This document shows, in pieces, positions 42,609-51,606 of a stretch of 64,000 nt of DNA. Origin of the DNA: Spiro-02 sp034114085 (GTDB lineage Bacteria > Spirochaetota > Spirochaetia > Sphaerochaetales > Sphaerochaetaceae). The stretch's first letter is position 1. Each line of letters opens with the position of its first letter. Made by a program: the position numbers and the translations under genes. Where the stretch lies: assembly GCA_034114085.1 (NCBI GenBank), contig JAXEWB010000024.1, positions 12,679 through 76,678 of the forward strand, written 5' to 3'. The notes below the pieces were generated by a model, which saw only the letters and a program-made list of their open reading frames with translations, ran no database searches and was not told the DNA's origin.

Positions 42609-43890
42609 CGGGCAGCATGATCCGTTCGACGGCCGCCGCAAGCCGGGAAGCGTCGAGATAGTCCGGTCCGAATATCCTGACTTTGCGTAGCGTAGAGGCA
42701 AAGGTCTGTACGACTGGTTCCGTAAACAGCTCATCGACCTTGTTGAAAGGTCTGGTCGTTCCATTGTCATCGAGAACTGGAATGTCCGATTCAAACGATA
42801 TCGGTTCAGGGATGTCGATGATCACTTCCCAACTTTTCAGTTGCGGGTATTCTTCGGATAGCGCCGCATACAGCTTTCCTTCGCATTCGAGACGGTTCTC
42901 TAATCGTTTGGCCCTCTGATGCAACGGCTCTGTTTCGGAATACTGCCGTTCATATCTACAGGAAAGCAACTGATTATCCTTGACCCGGCTGACCAGTTCA
43001 AGGGCGGGTGAATCCAGTAGCTCCGGCAACCTGAAGAACTGTTCATCGTCGATGCCATACAGGTCCTGAGCTTTGATAGTCCCTTCCCGCAGGGTCGTCA
43101 GCAACGCCTTCTTGATCATTGAAGTCGCGGCTCTGGTTCCCTTGTGCCAATATACGTTTTTGTACATCAGGTACTTACTGAACAACAGATGCTCAACCGA
43201 GCCCAGCGCATGGTTGGAAACCGCAGGGCGTCTGTTCGCCAACGCAAGCCTGTCTATAATATATGAGGCATCTTGCACTCCGTATGGAATCCCGCAGAAA
43301 TATGCGTCCCGGCTCAGATAATCGAGTTTGTCCGGATCCAGCGTTCCTGACAGCAAGGCTCTGTAGAAACTGGTTTCTTCCGAACTGCTCGGCATTGAAT
43401 CGTCGATAATGGCGCACACCTGCCCGACATCACAGCCGATTTCCTCCAATGTCCGCCGAATCTGTTCGTCTTCCTGGATGATGACGGCGGCAAGGTGTTC
43501 ATGTTCCTCCAGCGGCAGTTCCTTCAAAGAATGGGCGTAGGGAAAGTGACCGAGGTCGTGGAGCATCGCCGCCGCGAGAAACGCGAGCATTCCCCGTCTC
43601 GTAAGTAGCATCGCCCCCTGCTCCGACCGTAGGAATGAGGTCAGCATGAGCCTGGCCACATGGTACACTCCGAGGCTATGGTCGAGCCTGGTATGGACCG
43701 CTCCCGGATAGACATGGAACGTAGGTCCCAGCTGTTTGATTCTCCCAAGTTTCTGGACAGCCGGTAAGCGGTATAGCTTGCTGAATCCCGGAGTGAGCAT
43801 GATGTCCTTCCACAGGGGGTCCCTGATGGAAATAGTGAAATCGCCGTAGAGAAATGCGAGATTTTCTTTCTGATTGCTGGTGTCGGTCAT
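42604..43890 (-). CDS. HD-domain phosphohydrolase (dNTPase/YwfO-like)
   Basis: About 428 residues. The N-terminal third is an HD domain: FSKLYRLPAVQKLGRIKQLG, HTRLDHSLGVYHVARLML, AAMLHDLGHFPYAHSLK and LDPDKLDYLSRDAYFCGIPYG contain the His/Asp metal ligands in SAMHD1/YwfO order. The C-terminal part is family specific. Such proteins hydrolyse dNTPs or related nucleotides; the exact substrate is unknown. ATG 43890 lacks a ribosome site and lies 9 bases after a clear promoter, so the transcript probably has almost no leader. Repeats fill the region upstream. Confidence 0.88.
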   Translation of the reverse strand: MTDTSNQKENLAFLYGDFTISIRDPLWKDIMLTPGFSKLYRLPAVQKLGRIKQLGPTFHVYPGAVHTRLDHSLGVYHVARLMLTSFLRSEQGAMLLTRRGMLAFLAAAMLHDLGHFPYAHSLKELPLEEHEHLAAVIIQEDEQIRRTLEEIGCDVGQVCAIIDDSMPSSSEETSFYRALLSGTLDPDKLDYLSRDAYFCGIPYGVQDASYIIDRLALANRRPAVSNHALGSVEHLLFSKYLMYKNVYWHKGTRAATSMIKKALLTTLREGTIKAQDLYGIDDEQFFRLPELLDSPALELVSRVKDNQLLSCRYERQYSETEPLHQRAKRLENRLECEGKLYAALSEEYPQLKSWEVIIDIPEPISFESDIPVLDDNGTTRPFNKVDELFTEPVVQTFASTLRKVRIFGPDYLDASRLAAAVERIMLPG

Positions 43891-43899
43891 GGTCAGTCC

Positions 43900-43928
43900 A
43901 GTGTATGCGACTCTTCCTTTTCTGTCCA
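43900..43928 (-). promoter_or_regulatory. Promoter of the HD gene
   Basis: Minus strand: TGGACA, 17-base spacer, TACACT, 9 bases, ATG. A start site 6-8 bases after the -10 leaves a leader of about 1-3 bases. Confidence 0.6.
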
Positions 43929-43954
43929 CCCGTTCTCCGTCTGAGGACGCTGAC

Positions 43955-44212
43955 CGGCATCGTCACTTCGTCAAGGCCGTACTGGAGTGCTATCCTCTCC
44001 TTGTTCCTTGCCATTTCGCACCCCCAGACGGAGAAACTCTTAGTGGCCGGGACGCCATGCTGCGCTACGTTCACTGGGCCGTACCGGAGTACTGTCCCTG
44101 TTCCCGTTCCTTGCCTGGTATCCCGTATCTTTCGTAGAAATAGGGGATGTCGGTTGGCGTAGTTGCTTTGTCGAGGCTGTACTGCTAGCTTTTTCTCTGG
44201 CTTGTAGAAAAT
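43955..44212. repeat. Three diverged copies of a dispersed repeat upstream of the HD gene
   Basis: Copies at about 43955-44018, 44053-44120 and 44146-44212, one every 90-110 bases. The best conserved part, on the plus strand, is GGCCGTACCGGAGTACTGTC followed by a T/C-rich TTCCTTGCC block; it is preceded by a GCATCGTCACTTC or CATGCTGCGCTACG box. The third copy is degenerate (GTACTGCTAG). A fourth copy is at 54862-54942 in the same orientation and also just upstream of a minus-strand gene. Confidence 0.7.
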
Positions 44213-44470
44213 TCGTCCTTTAAGTGGGGATTGCGTCCTTTATGTGGGAGCTACCTGTCGCCTACGTCCTGTATCTATCGATTACGTCCTTTATGTTGTT
44301 GCTACGTCCTTTATGTCGGGATTGCGTCCTGTATGATGGGATTACGTCCTTTATGTCGGAGCTACCTGTCGCCTACGTCCTGTATGTCGGGATTACGTCC
44401 TGTATGTCGGGATTACGTCCTGTATGTCGGGATTACGTCCTGTATGTCGGGATTACGTCCTGCTTGCTGT
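44211..44470. repeat. Tandem array of a 19-20 bp unit, about 11 copies
   Basis: Consensus on the plus strand ATTACGTCCTGTATGTCGGG. The last copies, about 44392-44451, are identical; earlier copies differ at 1-5 positions (TTATG for GTATG, TGCG for TACG). A longer duplicated block with GAGCTACCTGTCGCCTACG interrupts the array twice (about 44247 and 44359). The array lies between the divergent HD gene and the gene at 44586; the frames it opens are low-complexity and not believable as protein. Confidence 0.9.
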
Positions 44471-44550
44471 TGCTGTGGGTATCGTGCTGAACCCGTGGCG
44501 GAGTCGCGTCATCATGCTTATCGCTGTTTTACTGATTCCGCAATGGGAGT

Positions 44551-44579
44551 TTGACAAACGGCTGTCCATAAGGTACACC
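44551..44579 (+). promoter_or_regulatory. Promoter giving a leaderless transcript of the gene at 44586
   Basis: TTGACA (44551-44556), 17-base spacer, TACACC (44574-44579), then 6 bases to ATG. Confidence 0.6.
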
Positions 44580-44585
44580 TAATAC

Positions 44586-45050
44586 ATGCGTCGAACCTGT
44601 ATCGTTGGTGTTGCGGCATTTCTATTGCTTTTGATGCCCGTAGGTACGTTGAGTGCCGCGGTGGGCGTGCGGGATTATCTGCCGTCACGATCAGCTCCTG
44701 CGATTCTTCCTGTGGATTCAGTTGCCGGGCGTTTGGTCGAAGTATCTTCCGATCCGTTGTTGGAGCGGTGTGTCGAAGCGTTTTCCCAGCCTTGGTCGGC
44801 GCAATGGGTCGCGACCTATGTGGAACCATCCGTCCGGTCTATGTTCACACATACTTGGGATGCAATGATGGTCGAGCAGCTGCCTGTTTCCTGTTTATTG
44901 TGTTCCGCTCCTGTCGGGGACGCCTCGACCAAGACGGTCGCCGTCAGATTCTTTCATTCGCAAGACAGTGCTTCCAGTGCTTATTCGCTCATTTGGAGTC
45001 TGTCCGAGACTGATGGGCAATGGTATCTGATTGCGATGAGCGTTCTGTAG
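44586..45050 (+). CDS. Small exported protein of unknown function
   Basis: 154 residues: signal peptide MRRTCIVGVAAFLLLLMPVG, probably cut near LSAA, then a mixed domain ending in a beta pair (TKTVAVRFFHSQDSASSAYS and DGQWYLIAMSVL). That last part has the look of a small NTF2- or DUF4878-like fold but no family was recognised. It has no ribosome site and starts 6 bases after a promoter -10. It stands alone between the tandem repeats and the phosphatase gene. Confidence 0.68.
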   Translation: MRRTCIVGVAAFLLLLMPVGTLSAAVGVRDYLPSRSAPAILPVDSVAGRLVEVSSDPLLERCVEAFSQPWSAQWVATYVEPSVRSMFTHTWDAMMVEQLPVSCLLCSAPVGDASTKTVAVRFFHSQDSASSAYSLIWSLSETDGQWYLIAMSVL

Positions 45051-45225
45051 CGCGGTACGTCATGCGACGGGGGGCCTTCATGACGAAGTGGAATCCCAGT
45101 GACGTTTTTAGTCTTGGGCTTTACCACATGCATACTGGCAAGTTGGAACATTATTAACTTTCATTTCGTAGTTTTCTCATGATTATCGGATAGCCTCTCC
45201 ATAGTTCATTATTTGGAGGAACTAC

Positions 45226-46698
45226 ATGAAAAGAAAGTTTGTCGTGGCATTGTTGGCCCTGCTCATGGCGATGGGCGCGGTTTTCGCACAGGGAACGCAA
45301 GAGGGGGGCTTCTATGGCACGGCCTCCGGTGCTCCGAAGTATGTGTTCATGTTCATTGGTGATGGCATGGCTCTTCCTCAGACCAACGCAGCGCAGATAC
45401 TGGCCGGAAACAACGTGCCGGGACAGATTGAGCTTGACCCGCTCGTATACACCCAGTTTCCGGTGCTTGGCATCCAGTACACCCAGGACTCCACTTCCTT
45501 CTGTCCTGATTCAGCCTCAACCGCGACATCCCTTTCCTCAGGGTACAAGACCCACAGCGGAGTGATCGGGATGGGGCCAGACCGCAAGACCGCGGGGGAG
45601 ACCATCGCGGAAAAGGTGAAGAAGCAGCTCGGCTGGAAGGTCGGCATTGTTTCTTCCGTCACCATCAACCATGCGACGCCCGCCGCTTTCTATTCCCATG
45701 TGGCTTCTCGCAACAGTTACTATGACATTGGATTGCAGATGGCTGCCAGCGGGTTCGACTATTTTGCCGGCGGTTCCGTAAACAAAGCCGAGGACAAGGG
45801 ACAGAAGAGCATTTATACAGTTTTGGCTGAGAATGGCTACAAGGTGACCAATGACCGGGATGAGATACTTTCCTTGCAGAACGGCGAGAAGGTATACGCC
45901 TATGCGCCAGAACTTCAGGACGGCGGCGCCATGAAGTATGGCATCGACAATAGGCAAGGGGACCTCACCCTCGCTGACTTCACCCGCAAGGGTATTGAAG
46001 TTCTCGCCAATCCCGACGGGTTCTTCATGATGGTCGAAGGTGGAAAGATCGACTGGGCCTGCCATGCCAACGATGCGGCTACCACAATCAAGGACGTCTA
46101 TGAATTTGACAAAGCCGTCAAGGTGGCCGTCGATTTCGCCAAAGAGCATCCCACTGACACCCTCATCATCGTGACCGGCGACCATGAGACCGGCGGTTTG
46201 ACGATCGGTCAGGCCACCACCGGCTACAACACCGCCTTCGCGCTGATCGAGAACCAGACGATGAGCTATGTCGCCTTCGATAAAATGGTCAGCGAGATGA
46301 AGGCCTCAAATCCGAACTTGAGCTTTGGGGAAATCCTGTCGGTGATCAAGGACATCTTCGGCCTTGTCGCTCCGGGCGAGACTGCGGTTGATCCCGCGCT
46401 GGTCTTGAACGACTATGAATACGCCAAACTATCCGCCGCATTCAAGGAATCCATGAAAGCCGCCAACGAAAGGACGACTGGATACGAAGCCAATCTTCTC
46501 TACGGCGGATATGATCCGCTTTCAGTGACGCTAACCCATATCCTGAACAATAAGGCCGGAATCGGCTGGACAAGCTATGCTCATACCGGCGTGCCCGTAC
46601 CAGTATATGCAATCGGCGCTGGAAGCGCTGTGTTCAGCGGTGTATACGACAACACCCAAGTCGGACAAAAGCTTTTCGGAGTCTGTGGCGTCAACTGA
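45226..46698 (+). CDS. Alkaline phosphatase, exported
   Basis: PhoA-superfamily phosphomonoesterase that releases phosphate in the periplasm. Seen: signal peptide MKRKFVVALLALLMAMGAVF (cleaved after AQ), metal-binding MFIGDGMALPQTNAAQ, the catalytic Ser 96 in CPDSASTATSLSSGYKT, VSSVTINHATPAAFYSH, VEGGKIDWACHANDAA, TLIIVTGDHETGG and a late metal histidine in WTSYAHTGVPVPVYA. 490 residues. GGAGG precedes the ATG. No Pho box or phosphate transporter is visible next to it. Confidence 0.95.
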   Translation: MKRKFVVALLALLMAMGAVFAQGTQEGGFYGTASGAPKYVFMFIGDGMALPQTNAAQILAGNNVPGQIELDPLVYTQFPVLGIQYTQDSTSFCPDSASTATSLSSGYKTHSGVIGMGPDRKTAGETIAEKVKKQLGWKVGIVSSVTINHATPAAFYSHVASRNSYYDIGLQMAASGFDYFAGGSVNKAEDKGQKSIYTVLAENGYKVTNDRDEILSLQNGEKVYAYAPELQDGGAMKYGIDNRQGDLTLADFTRKGIEVLANPDGFFMMVEGGKIDWACHANDAATTIKDVYEFDKAVKVAVDFAKEHPTDTLIIVTGDHETGGLTIGQATTGYNTAFALIENQTMSYVAFDKMVSEMKASNPNLSFGEILSVIKDIFGLVAPGETAVDPALVLNDYEYAKLSAAFKESMKAANERTTGYEANLLYGGYDPLSVTLTHILNNKAGIGWTSYAHTGVPVPVYAIGAGSAVFSGVYDNTQVGQKLFGVCGVN

Positions 46699-46777
46699 TT
46701 GACGATCGATTCTACAATGAAATTCCTGGTTGCCGGTTTTTAGCGGACCGACAGCCGGGATTCCCATATATATCATC

Positions 46778-47905
46778 ATGAAAAAAAGAATTATTTTTCC
46801 AATTATATATGCGTTGGTGTTGGTGGCGCTGATTTTTGCTCCCACGGGATTCGAGCGTGACATATACTACAATGCGGAAGGCGCGAAGGCGAAGATACTG
46901 TCGGTGGACAACTCCGCGCTGATTCAGGTCGGGCTGTTTCGTGACGGCGGACAACGGTGCGAAGTCGAACTTCGTTCCGGCAGGCATAAAGGAGAGATTC
47001 TTGAGGCCGTCAATCTTTTTTCAGGCTCGTTGGCGAACGATAAAATGTTCGATATAGGCGACACCGCCTGGGTGCTGGTCGAACGGGATTCGGACGACGC
47101 TGTTATCTTCGTGAACATGATTGACCACTACCGGATGTCCAAGGAGCTATTGCTCGCATTGGCCTTTGCCGTGGCTCTTGTCACATTCGCTGGTTGGAAA
47201 GGCGCAAGAACGGTTCTGTCATTCATGTTTTCCTTCCTGGTTGTCTGGAAGATTTTGATTCCCTGCGCGCTGAAAGGTATCGCGCCCATTCCTGTGGCGT
47301 TTCTCGCGGGAATATTGATGTCCGCCGTAACTTTGCTGATGGCCGGAGGAATCAAGAAGGCGAGTGGTGCGGCTTTCATGGGTACGTTAGTAAGTTCATT
47401 CTTTGTATTATTCCTATCATGGATTGTTATATCAGTATTTAATATTGATGGAACCCAACTTGCCTGGTCGGAATCCTTGTTGTACAGTGGATTCCAGAAC
47501 CTTGATCTCCAGGCTTTGTTCCAAGCCGCCGTTTATCTTGGCTGTCTTGGGGCGATGATGGATTTGGCGATCGATGTAGCCATTACGATGCAGGAGGTCG
47601 AGAACGCGGGCTCCGGTATCGGCGCCCGTTTGCTGTTTCATTCCGGTTTGGCGATTGGTAGGGCTGGTGTGGGAACGCAGACGACGACATTGCTGTTCGC
47701 TTACCTGTCGAGTTATCTCGCGGTGCTGATGGTTTATATGGCCCAAGGAACCCCCGTATTCAACATCTTGACGTCGAAGGCCATTTCTTCAGAAATCGTT
47801 CAGACGTTGATAGGATGCGTCGGACTTGTTGCGGTTAGTCCGCTTACGGCGGCTTCCTATCTTTTCTTCGGCCGGAACAAGAAGGTGTCCTTTGAAGAAT
47901 TATAG
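46778..47905 (+). CDS. YibE/F-like membrane protein
   Basis: About 375 residues: an N-terminal helix, an extracytoplasmic beta domain (about 30-120, with VGLFRDGGQRCEVELRSGRH and DIGDTAWVLVERDSDDAVIF) and then seven or so helices. Landmarks of the YibE/F family are FMFSFLVVWKILIPCALKGI, GCLGAMMDLAIDVAITMQEV and GVGTQTTTLLFAYLSSYLAV. The transported compound, if any, is unknown. The upstream ribosome site is poor. It lies 79 bp after the phosphatase gene in the same direction and may be read through from it. Confidence 0.9.
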   Translation: MKKRIIFPIIYALVLVALIFAPTGFERDIYYNAEGAKAKILSVDNSALIQVGLFRDGGQRCEVELRSGRHKGEILEAVNLFSGSLANDKMFDIGDTAWVLVERDSDDAVIFVNMIDHYRMSKELLLALAFAVALVTFAGWKGARTVLSFMFSFLVVWKILIPCALKGIAPIPVAFLAGILMSAVTLLMAGGIKKASGAAFMGTLVSSFFVLFLSWIVISVFNIDGTQLAWSESLLYSGFQNLDLQALFQAAVYLGCLGAMMDLAIDVAITMQEVENAGSGIGARLLFHSGLAIGRAGVGTQTTTLLFAYLSSYLAVLMVYMAQGTPVFNILTSKAISSEIVQTLIGCVGLVAVSPLTAASYLFFGRNKKVSFEEL

Positions 47906-48167
47906 GTGGAATAGCTACGGGAGCTCCGGCAAATATTAGGATTTTTGGGTTCTGCCGCGCAGGGACGGAGCTGTGTCATTCCTGTGAAAAAGTAGGTGAC
48001 TCAACCGAATGAGAAGCTTTTCATGTGGTTGTGACTGGATGTGACTGAATCGTTCCGCATCAATTTTCCGACCGGTTGATGAACGGGGCGGTACGTGAGG
48101 ACATATCCCGCTTTCTATTTCCGGGATGATGCGGGCGGAGATTTTGACATCTTTTTTTGAAGCCCGC
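47906..48167. other. Spacer between the YibE/F gene and tRNA-Met
   Basis: No convincing gene, terminator or repeat; ends at the tRNA promoter. Confidence 0.5.
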
Positions 48168-48196
48168 TTGACAGACGGCAAGTTCATCTATATAGT
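48168..48196 (+). promoter_or_regulatory. Promoter of tRNA-Met
   Basis: Near-consensus TTGACA (48168-48173), 17-base spacer, TATAGT (48191-48196). Confidence 0.85.
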
Positions 48197-48226
48197 AGCC
48201 GATGTCGCAAAAATCGAGCGACTGAC

Positions 48227-48299
48227 GGCGGCGTAGCTCAGTTGGTAGAGCAAACGGCTCATATCCGTTCGGTCAGGGGTCCAAGTCCCTTCGCCGCTA
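48227..48299 (+). tRNA. tRNA-Met (CAT), elongator type
   Basis: Complete cloverleaf of 73 bases: acceptor GGCGGCG / CGCCGCT (first pair G-U), D arm GCTC / GAGC, anticodon stem AACGG / CCGTT with loop CTCATAT (anticodon CAT), and T arm around GGGGTCCAAGTCCC. The G1-U72-A73 end and lack of three G-C pairs in the anticodon stem argue against the initiator. A CAT anticodon could also be Ile2 after lysidine modification. The 3' CCA is not encoded (CTA follows A73). Confidence 0.93.
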
Positions 48300-48311
48300 C
48301 TAAAACTTGAT

Positions 48312-48348
48312 AGGCGATTTCATACTGTGTATGAGATTGCCTTTTTTT
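48312..48348 (+). terminator. Terminator of tRNA-Met
   Basis: AGGCGATTTCATAC / GTATGAGATTGCCT, a 14-bp stem with two G-T pairs and a 3-base loop, then seven T. Confidence 0.9.
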
Positions 48349-48460
48349 ATGTTCAAAATGCATGGCTAAAGCCGTGACTGAAATAGTTGCGGACAACCGA
48401 TTTTCATGATAAAGAGCAAACTGCAAGCGGTACCTCTGGAATTGAAAGGCAGTGGGGAAA

Positions 48461-49096
48461 ATGAGGTACACATTCACTTCGCCAATCTATACGGAGGCCA
48501 ATCGTGCGTTTGGCGGGATACCGTTCAATGTGTGGGAAGAGACTGGGCTGAAAGGGAACATTCCAAGCCTGGTGTCGATATCCGGTCTCTCTTTTGAGTG
48601 CAAGCTCATTCCCAGGGGGGGCGGCAGATATCTGATTCCGATACCGAAGAAAATACTGTCGGCGGTCATGCTTGGAAAAGAATATGAGATTGACATGGAG
48701 CCTGTCGGGACGCTATCGCGGATCAACCGCGACAGTCCATATTCCAAAGAACATCCTGTAAGGAAAATAGACGGTATTGAAACGATATCCATCCAGGCGG
48801 GCCTTTGCGGCCATTGCTGCGTTGCCATGCTTGCCGGCGTTCCACTTTCCGATGTGGTCGCGCTGATGGGTAGAGGTCATGCTTCATGGTCGAAGATATT
48901 GGAGGCTTTGGACTATTATGGACTCTCCTATGCGTCGAAGGCTGTTTATCCAAAGGGCGGTCCCTGTCAGTTCCCGCGGTGTTGCATAGTGAATGACGAC
49001 AACAGCTTCTTGCTCCAGTACAAGGGTTCATTTTGCGGTGTGACGGATGATATCGACCCCAAGAAAACAGTGAGCTATATCGAGATACTGGTGTAA
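48461..49096 (+). CDS. DUF1905 domain fused to a C39-like cysteine-peptidase domain
   Basis: 211 residues in two parts. Residues 1-85 look like DUF1905, a small beta barrel (YTFTSPIYTEANRAFGGIPF, then PSLVSISGLSFECKLIPRGG and YLIPIPKKILSA). Residues 105-190 resemble a papain/C39-like peptidase: SIQAGLCGHCCVAMLAGVPL has the Gln 112, then Cys 116 (or 119) followed by a helix, and ASWSKILEALDYYGLSYASK matches the second helix of that fold. The expected catalytic histidine after it is not clear: the strand reads RCCIVNDDNSFLLQYKG, so activity is doubtful. GGGG lies close before ATG 48461; GTG 48452 is an alternative. No partner gene is adjacent. The domain calls are by pattern only. Confidence 0.62.
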   Translation: MRYTFTSPIYTEANRAFGGIPFNVWEETGLKGNIPSLVSISGLSFECKLIPRGGGRYLIPIPKKILSAVMLGKEYEIDMEPVGTLSRINRDSPYSKEHPVRKIDGIETISIQAGLCGHCCVAMLAGVPLSDVVALMGRGHASWSKILEALDYYGLSYASKAVYPKGGPCQFPRCCIVNDDNSFLLQYKGSFCGVTDDIDPKKTVSYIEILV

Positions 49097-49240
49097 AGTT
49101 CGGATATCTCGTCATGGTGTGCTGTATCATGTATTTCCGGAAAAAACGTAGATAGGCCATAAGTTCCATATGTGGCTTTTCCAAAGGGGGCGGTCGCCAA
49201 TACTACTACGGCTGATGATGTAGTGACGCTCCCTTTTGCA

Positions 49241-49263
49241 TGTCCGTCGCAATACGACGGACA
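49241..49263. other. Perfect inverted repeat upstream of aminopeptidase C
   Basis: TGTCCGTCG / CGACGGACA (9 bp) around a 5-base loop, 112 bases before the pepC start, without a T run. It may be an operator or a weak terminator for the gene upstream. Confidence 0.45.
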
Positions 49264-49374
49264 CTGTACCGCGGTGTCTGAAAATATCGCTTTCATCTTC
49301 CAAGTCCTACGAATCGTCCTGATGTTTCCAAAAGTGTTTTTTATAGTTATTATGATTTCGTAGGAGTCATCATC

Positions 49375-50709
49375 ATGAATGAAACATTGGAAGCGAAGAC
49401 GGTGGGGAAGTTTCGCCAGTCCTTTGCGAAGGATATGAAGAATTTGGTCGCTCAGCGGGCGGTCGTGAAGAACGGTATCAACGAAAGCGCTGTCAACAAC
49501 GAAGCGTTGCGCTCGGTCAGGCATTGTTTTTCCAACGAAGTGTACGCGGGGGACATCACCAACCAAAAGCAGTCGGGGCGATGCTGGATGTTCGCCGGAC
49601 TCAACGTGCTGCGGCTGGAAATCATGAAGAAATATAATCTGGCCAATGTCGAGCTTTCGCAGAATTATCCGTTGTTCTGGGACAAGCTGGAGAAAGCAAA
49701 TTATTTTCTGGAAAGTATTATAGAAACCGTCGCTGAACCGCTGGATGGCCGTTTAGTGGCACATTTGCTTGCTTCTCCCATGCAGGACGGAGGCCAGTGG
49801 GACATGTTCGCCAGCCTGGTCAAGAAGTACGGAGTCGTGCCGCAGTCGGCGATGCCTGAGAGCGCCGCGTCCTCCGCTACCCGTGAGATGGACAAGTATT
49901 TGACCTTGAAGCTTCGCGAAGACGCCATGCTCCTTCGCACCGACGCCGCGGCTGGAGCGCAGCCTGACGCGTTGCGTGCAAAGAAGGCTTCGATGTTGGA
50001 GACAATCTACGGCATGCTCTGCATCAGCCTCGGCACGCCGCCGGAGAAGTTCACGTGGGAGACCCGTGCCAAGGACGAGGCGTTTGTCAGGATTGAGGAC
50101 ATCACGCCGCAGGAGTTCTATGAAAAGTGCGTCGGCCTTGATCTGGACGACTATGTGTCGGTCATCAACGCCCCGACTGCGGACAAGCCGTTTCACCAGA
50201 CCTACACCGTGGCGTATCTGGGCAACGTGCAGGGTGGAAAGCCCGTTACGTATCTCAACCTCCCGATTGATGAGTTCAAGGCTTTGGCAATCGCACAGCT
50301 GAAGGACGGGCGGGCCGTCTGGTTTGGCTGCGACGTCGGACAATGGCATGAGAAGAAGAGCGGTGTGATGGATCTTGACGTGCTGAAGGTTGACGACCTG
50401 TTTTCGACCTCGTTCCCGTTGTCGAAAGGTGAACGGCTGGACTACGGCGAGAGCTGCATGACCCATGCGATGGTCTTCACCGGTGTCAACCTCGATGAAT
50501 GTGACGTGCCCGACCGCTGGAAGGTCGAGAACAGCTGGGGGACGGACAACGGTGACAAAGGGTTCTATGTCATGAGCGACGGATGGTTCGATGAATTCAC
50601 CTATCAGATCGTGGTGAACAAGAAATACCTGTCGGTCAAGCAATTGGAAGAACTGTCCCTGATTCCCAAGACGCTAGACCCTTGGGATCCGATGGGAAGC
50701 CTGGCCTGA
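49375..50709 (+). CDS. pepC: Aminopeptidase C (bleomycin hydrolase family)
   Basis: Cytoplasmic papain-family (C1B) aminopeptidase that trims peptides. Seen: ITNQKQSGRCWMFAGLNVLR with the oxyanion Gln and catalytic Cys 70, His 364 in SCMTHAMVFTGV, and Asn 386 in WKVENSWGTDNGDKGF, all in family order and spacing. 444 residues is standard. The C-terminus ends soon after LDPWDP as in other family members. TAGGAG lies shortly before the ATG; a terminator follows about 50 bases after the stop. Confidence 0.96.
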   Translation: MNETLEAKTVGKFRQSFAKDMKNLVAQRAVVKNGINESAVNNEALRSVRHCFSNEVYAGDITNQKQSGRCWMFAGLNVLRLEIMKKYNLANVELSQNYPLFWDKLEKANYFLESIIETVAEPLDGRLVAHLLASPMQDGGQWDMFASLVKKYGVVPQSAMPESAASSATREMDKYLTLKLREDAMLLRTDAAAGAQPDALRAKKASMLETIYGMLCISLGTPPEKFTWETRAKDEAFVRIEDITPQEFYEKCVGLDLDDYVSVINAPTADKPFHQTYTVAYLGNVQGGKPVTYLNLPIDEFKALAIAQLKDGRAVWFGCDVGQWHEKKSGVMDLDVLKVDDLFSTSFPLSKGERLDYGESCMTHAMVFTGVNLDECDVPDRWKVENSWGTDNGDKGFYVMSDGWFDEFTYQIVVNKKYLSVKQLEELSLIPKTLDPWDPMGSLA

Positions 50710-50761
50710 CGGTATTTGTAAAGTCCGCGAGTTTTCCGCAATGATTTTCCCGTGCTGACGG

Positions 50762-50795
50762 ACAGCCGTACCTACGCTGTACGGCTGTTTGCATT
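50762..50795 (+). terminator. Terminator after pepC
   Basis: Perfect 10-bp stem ACAGCCGTAC / GTACGGCTGT with a 7-base loop, followed by TTGCATTT. Confidence 0.8.
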
Positions 50796-51081
50796 TAGGC
50801 GCTGCGGCATATGAAGGCGATGTGGTCGGCGGGACATTCTGACGGCTTTCAGCCTGGCCGGTAACATATCCTTATAGGACCGGAATAAGCCGCCGATGGT
50901 TCTGATTTTTATGCACGTCGCTGCGCATTTCTTTTTGGCCGGCATATGAGAGACAGTATCCGAACATCAAGGTATCGGCCGAAACATGCCGGTCGTTTTG
51001 TGCGATGATCCAGTTTGCTCCTGCGTTGGCGTGACGGAGGATGTACGGCGGAGGCTTCTCGTTTTTTGTCGTCACTATTAC

Positions 51082-51606
51082 TTAGGCGTTGTTTTTGAAA
51101 TGTCGCAAAATGGCGTCTACAGACTGAGCTGGCGACAGCTCCGACGTATCCAGCCAGAATCCGATTCGTGGGGTTTCCCGCAGAAAGGCTGAATAAAGAC
51201 CATCTACTGTAAAGCCGCCGTAGCCGGCTTTCGTCCTCGACCTTTCACGTTCCTTCACCGTTTCGACATTCGGGCACAGCGCCACGACCCGAAGCGGGTA
51301 GTCGTGTAGCAGCGTCGTCATGCGGACAAGCTCCGCCCCATAGTAATTGTCCTGCAACACGACGGAAAATCCATGGGCGTAGTATTCTTTCGTAGCGTCG
51401 GCGGCCAGCTCATACCGCATGTGCAGTTGCCGTACCGCTTCTTCCGACGGCGATCCGGACATCTCTTCACGGCCAGAGACAATCATACGGCGGAATATGT
51501 CGCCGCGCAGATGAACGCCCCTGCCCAGCCGGGAGGCCAGCAGTTCCGCAACCGTTGATTTGCCGGATGCCATGACGCCCGTAATCAGGTAGATCGCTTG
51601 TTCCAT
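51082..51606 (-). CDS. P-loop kinase of the AAA_33/CPT-like group
   Basis: 174 residues with a Walker A GVMASGKST near residue 11, LHLRGDIFRRMIVSG (acceptor and Asp region) and a later HDYPLRVVALCPNVETVKER, followed by a lid-like RERSRTKAGYGGFT. This is the layout of small kinases such as chloramphenicol phosphotransferase-like and shikimate-like proteins. The substrate cannot be given. GAGGTG is 6 bases before ATG 51606. No coupled neighbour: it is flanked by two gene-free stretches. Confidence 0.82.
   Translation of the reverse strand: MEQAIYLITGVMASGKSTVAELLASRLGRGVHLRGDIFRRMIVSGREEMSGSPSEEAVRQLHMRYELAADATKEYYAHGFSVVLQDNYYGAELVRMTTLLHDYPLRVVALCPNVETVKERERSRTKAGYGGFTVDGLYSAFLRETPRIGFWLDTSELSPAQSVDAILRHFKNNA

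Noticed and set aside
44224..44554. Two plus-strand frames through the tandem repeats
   Set aside because: They only spell out the 20-bp repeat in different frames (VLYVGITS / CRDYVLY patterns), lack ribosome sites and are not credible proteins.
50872..51075. A 67-codon minus-strand frame directly after the P-loop kinase
   Set aside because: It starts at GTG without a ribosome site, shows no domain pattern and ends without a terminator; more likely chance.
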